Assembly: GCA_033764445.1 (NCBI GenBank) | Contig: JANRIZ010000012.1 | Location: forward strand, 1-54,726 | Direction: 5' to 3' | DNA from: JANRIZ01 sp033764445 | GTDB taxonomy: Bacteria; Verrucomicrobiota; Verrucomicrobiia; JAWXBN01 | Length of the DNA: 54,726 nt | In this document: positions 53,214-54,726 of the stretch, one piece after another | How the letters are laid out: every line of letters begins with the position of its first letter | Position numbering within the stretch: position 1 is the first letter of the stretch | The notes under the pieces: model-generated | Databases searched by the model: none | Seen by the model: only the letters and a program-made list of their open reading frames with translations | What the model was told of the DNA's origin: nothing | Made by a program: the position numbers and the translations under genes

Positions 53214-53582
53214 ATGGAACGCACCTCAGACAAAAAAAAATCCACGCTCGAGGCCAGACGCCGCGAAATCGACCGTCAGCAGGCGGACCTCGCACGGAAA
53301 ATCCGGGAGCTGGAGACTGCGGATGATGCGGCCCTGTGCAGGGAGGTGCAGGAGGTGAAAAAAAAGGTCCGGGAGCGCGAGGAGGAGGAGATCATCCGCC
53401 AATCCATCATCAAACCCACCGACCATCGCGGACTGGGGCCCCTGAGCTACAGCCGGAGTTCGATCAAATCCTCGGGACAGCGCCGCTCCCAGAAGATCAT
53501 GCGCCGTCGGCTGATTCTGCTGACCGTTTTTTTTGTCTTCATCCTGCTGATCATCCTCAGGCTCATCCAAAACGTCCGTTAA
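53214..53582 (+). CDS. Small tail-anchored coiled-coil membrane protein (122 aa)
   Basis: Residues 5-62 form a highly charged coiled coil, 63-95 a polar linker ending in a basic stretch (RRSQKIMRRR), and 97-118 a single membrane helix. The basic stretch before the helix puts the N-terminal part in the cytosol. It has the same layout as the preceding protein and precedes purQ by 16 bp. Function unknown. Confidence 0.7.
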   Translation: MERTSDKKKSTLEARRREIDRQQADLARKIRELETADDAALCREVQEVKKKVREREEEEIIRQSIIKPTDHRGLGPLSYSRSSIKSSGQRRSQKIMRRRLILLTVFFVFILLIILRLIQNVR

Positions 53583-53598
53583 CCCCCCCTGACTCCCT

Positions 53599-54294
53599 AT
53601 GAAATTCGGCATCCTTCAATTCCCCGGCTCCAATTGCGACCAGGATATCAAACATGTCCTGAGCGATGTCCTGGGTCACCCGGCAGATTATCTCTGGCAC
53701 AAGGAGGAACGGATCGGTTCATACGATGCCCTGATCGTCCCGGGCGGATTTTCCTACGGGGACTACCTCCGCTGCGGAGCCATCGCCCGGTTCTCCCCGG
53801 CGATGAAAGCCGTCTGCAAAGCCGCGGCGCAAGGCACGCCGGTCATCGGCATCTGCAACGGCTTCCAGATTCTGTGTGAATCCGGGTTGCTCCCGGGGGC
53901 CCTGGTCCGCAACCGCGACCTGCGGTTTATCTGCGAATTTGTCCATCTGCGCGTGGAGTCAGACGAAAGTCCGTTCCTCTCCAAAACCCGCAAGGGTCAG
54001 GTTCTCCGCATCCCGATCGCCCACGGGGAGGGCTGCTATTTCGCCAGCCCGGAAACGCTGGAGGAACTCCGGCGGGACAACAGGATTTTGCTGCGATACT
54101 GCGACAAAAACGGGACGGTTTCGGCTGCCTCCAATCCCAACGGTGCTCTCGACAACATTGCGGGGATTTGCAACGCCCAACGCAATGTCTTCGGTCTGAT
54201 GCCCCACCCGGAACGTGCCTCGGAGCCCAGTCTTGGCAGCTCGGACGGACGTCTGCTTTTTGAATCGCTCATTGATTCCCTCACGGCCGCTTGA
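53599..54294 (+). CDS. purQ: Phosphoribosylformylglycinamidine synthase subunit PurQ
   Basis: The 231-aa protein is the glutaminase subunit that supplies ammonia to PurL in purine synthesis. The class I amidotransferase triad is visible: C86 (GICNGFQIL) and H203/E205 (MPHPER). The N-terminus KFGILQFPGSNCDQD is typical. The separate small subunit indicates the PurL/PurQ/PurS form of the enzyme. purL and purS are not adjacent; purQ follows two tail-anchored coiled-coil genes with short gaps. Confidence 0.94.
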   Translation: MKFGILQFPGSNCDQDIKHVLSDVLGHPADYLWHKEERIGSYDALIVPGGFSYGDYLRCGAIARFSPAMKAVCKAAAQGTPVIGICNGFQILCESGLLPGALVRNRDLRFICEFVHLRVESDESPFLSKTRKGQVLRIPIAHGEGCYFASPETLEELRRDNRILLRYCDKNGTVSAASNPNGALDNIAGICNAQRNVFGLMPHPERASEPSLGSSDGRLLFESLIDSLTAA

Positions 54295-54404
54295 CCCGAA
54301 CCACACCGGATTTGACCGAAGGTTTTGGTGTTCAGCCTTTTCTGGCTTCACCCCAACACACAGATTACCAACCCCCGTCATCCGCCAAAAACTGAAATTT
54401 TATT

Positions 54405-54494
54405 TTGATGTTTAGACTTGCAAAGCCCAAAGGAAACATTTTTATTTAAATTTCATTGACCTAAACCCCATAGTGTCTCATATTTAAACATCAA
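54405..54494. promoter_or_regulatory. Prepilin promoter flanked by a perfect 10-bp inverted repeat
   Basis: TTGACC (54456-54461) and CATATT (54479-54484) are 17 bp apart, a good sigma-70-type promoter. TTGATGTTTA (54405-54414) and its complement TAAACATCAA (54485-54494) lie on either side; the second copy directly follows the -10 box, at the expected transcription start. The region 54380-54512 is strongly AT-rich compared with its surroundings. Confidence 0.6.
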
Positions 54495-54512
54495 CTTAAA
54501 CTGAAGGAAATT

Positions 54513-54726
54513 ATGATAAATAAAACAAAAACCGGGTTCACTTTGATTGAACTCCTCGTCGTCATCGCGATCATCGCGATTCTCGCCAGCCTGGCTGTTC
54601 CCGCAGTCATGCAAGCCCGTATGCGTGCCAATATCACCAAAAGCTTGAACAACCTCAAGCAGATTGGCCTCGCCAGCAAGATGTATGCGTCGGATAACAA
54701 TGACAGCTGGCCCTCCTCAACGACCA
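54513..54726 (+). CDS. Type IV prepilin / pseudopilin-like protein (partial, 3' end outside)
   Basis: Seventy-one codons are visible before the window ends. The protein starts with a short basic leader and the prepilin peptidase site G8|F9 with Glu at +5 (TGFTLIELLVVIAIIAIL), followed by a hydrophobic helix and KSLNNLKQIGLASKMYASDN. This N-terminal region is shared by major pilins, type II secretion pseudopilins and the many DUF1559-type proteins of planctomycetes and verrucomicrobia. AAGGA is well placed before the ATG at 54513. A role together with PilT/PilU is possible but not shown. Confidence 0.88.
   Translation, partial: MINKTKTGFTLIELLVVIAIIAILASLAVPAVMQARMRANITKSLNNLKQIGLASKMYASDNNDSWPSSTT

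Noticed and set aside
1..54726. CRISPR array, insertion sequence or rRNA operon
   Set aside because: I found no regularly spaced identical repeats, transposase-like protein, terminal inverted repeats with target duplications, or rRNA sequence.

Overview
The window reads as chromosomal DNA of a GC-rich Gram-negative bacterium, most likely a member of the Verrucomicrobiota (inference). The grounds are a very large secreted protein built from autotransporter-associated beta-strand repeats, small secreted EF-hand proteins, type IV pilus parts with a short-leader prepilin, many genes without a clear Shine-Dalgarno sequence, and a short intergenic tandem sequence of a kind that is common in that phylum. 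I see no insertion sequence, prophage, CRISPR array or plasmid function. The region looks like a stable core chromosome segment with an accessory sensory cluster.

Layout. 1-3767 (minus): N-terminal part of a giant lectin-like, beta-strand-repeat secreted protein. 4041-6754 (plus): LytS-type kinase and LytTR regulator, preceded by a candidate LytTR tandem binding site. 6735-13006: two CNNM/CBS transporter-like proteins, a DUF309 protein, an AI-2E/PerM permease, a DUF4139 protein and a YvlD-like membrane protein. 13007-14028: a phytanoyl-CoA dioxygenase-like enzyme and tRNA-Thr(CGU).

14034-24224 is a chemosensory island: receptor, NarL-type regulator, pseudo-hybrid kinase, two receiver-PATAN proteins, Hpt, CheX, CheD, CheY, a second CheX and CheA. 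No CheW, CheR or CheB is present in the window and there are no flagellar genes, while two PilT-type ATPases and a prepilin lie further along. A role in surface motility or another output therefore seems more likely than flagellar chemotaxis (inference).

24345-32396: XerC/D recombinase, PurC, GH42 beta-galactosidase, MarC-type membrane protein, an SRPBCC-epimerase fusion, and a CBS-kinase/receiver pair. 32542-36946: radical SAM enzyme, a lipoprotein, citrate synthase, tRNA-Ala(GGC) and an ArsR-methyltransferase regulator. The regulator is divergent from metK-ahcY (37021-39574), which form a SAM-cycle operon ending in a good terminator.

39901-54726: MidA-like methyltransferase, citramalate synthase, two EF-hand proteins, MutS, PilT and PilU, ECF sigma factor, YebC, a secreted caspase-like protein with a small secreted partner, a nucleoside deoxyribosyltransferase-like protein, two tail-anchored coiled-coil proteins, PurQ, and the start of a prepilin running off the window.

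Start codons were chosen from homologous N-termini, signal peptides and spacing to neighbours. Several remain uncertain because ribosome binding sites are weak.
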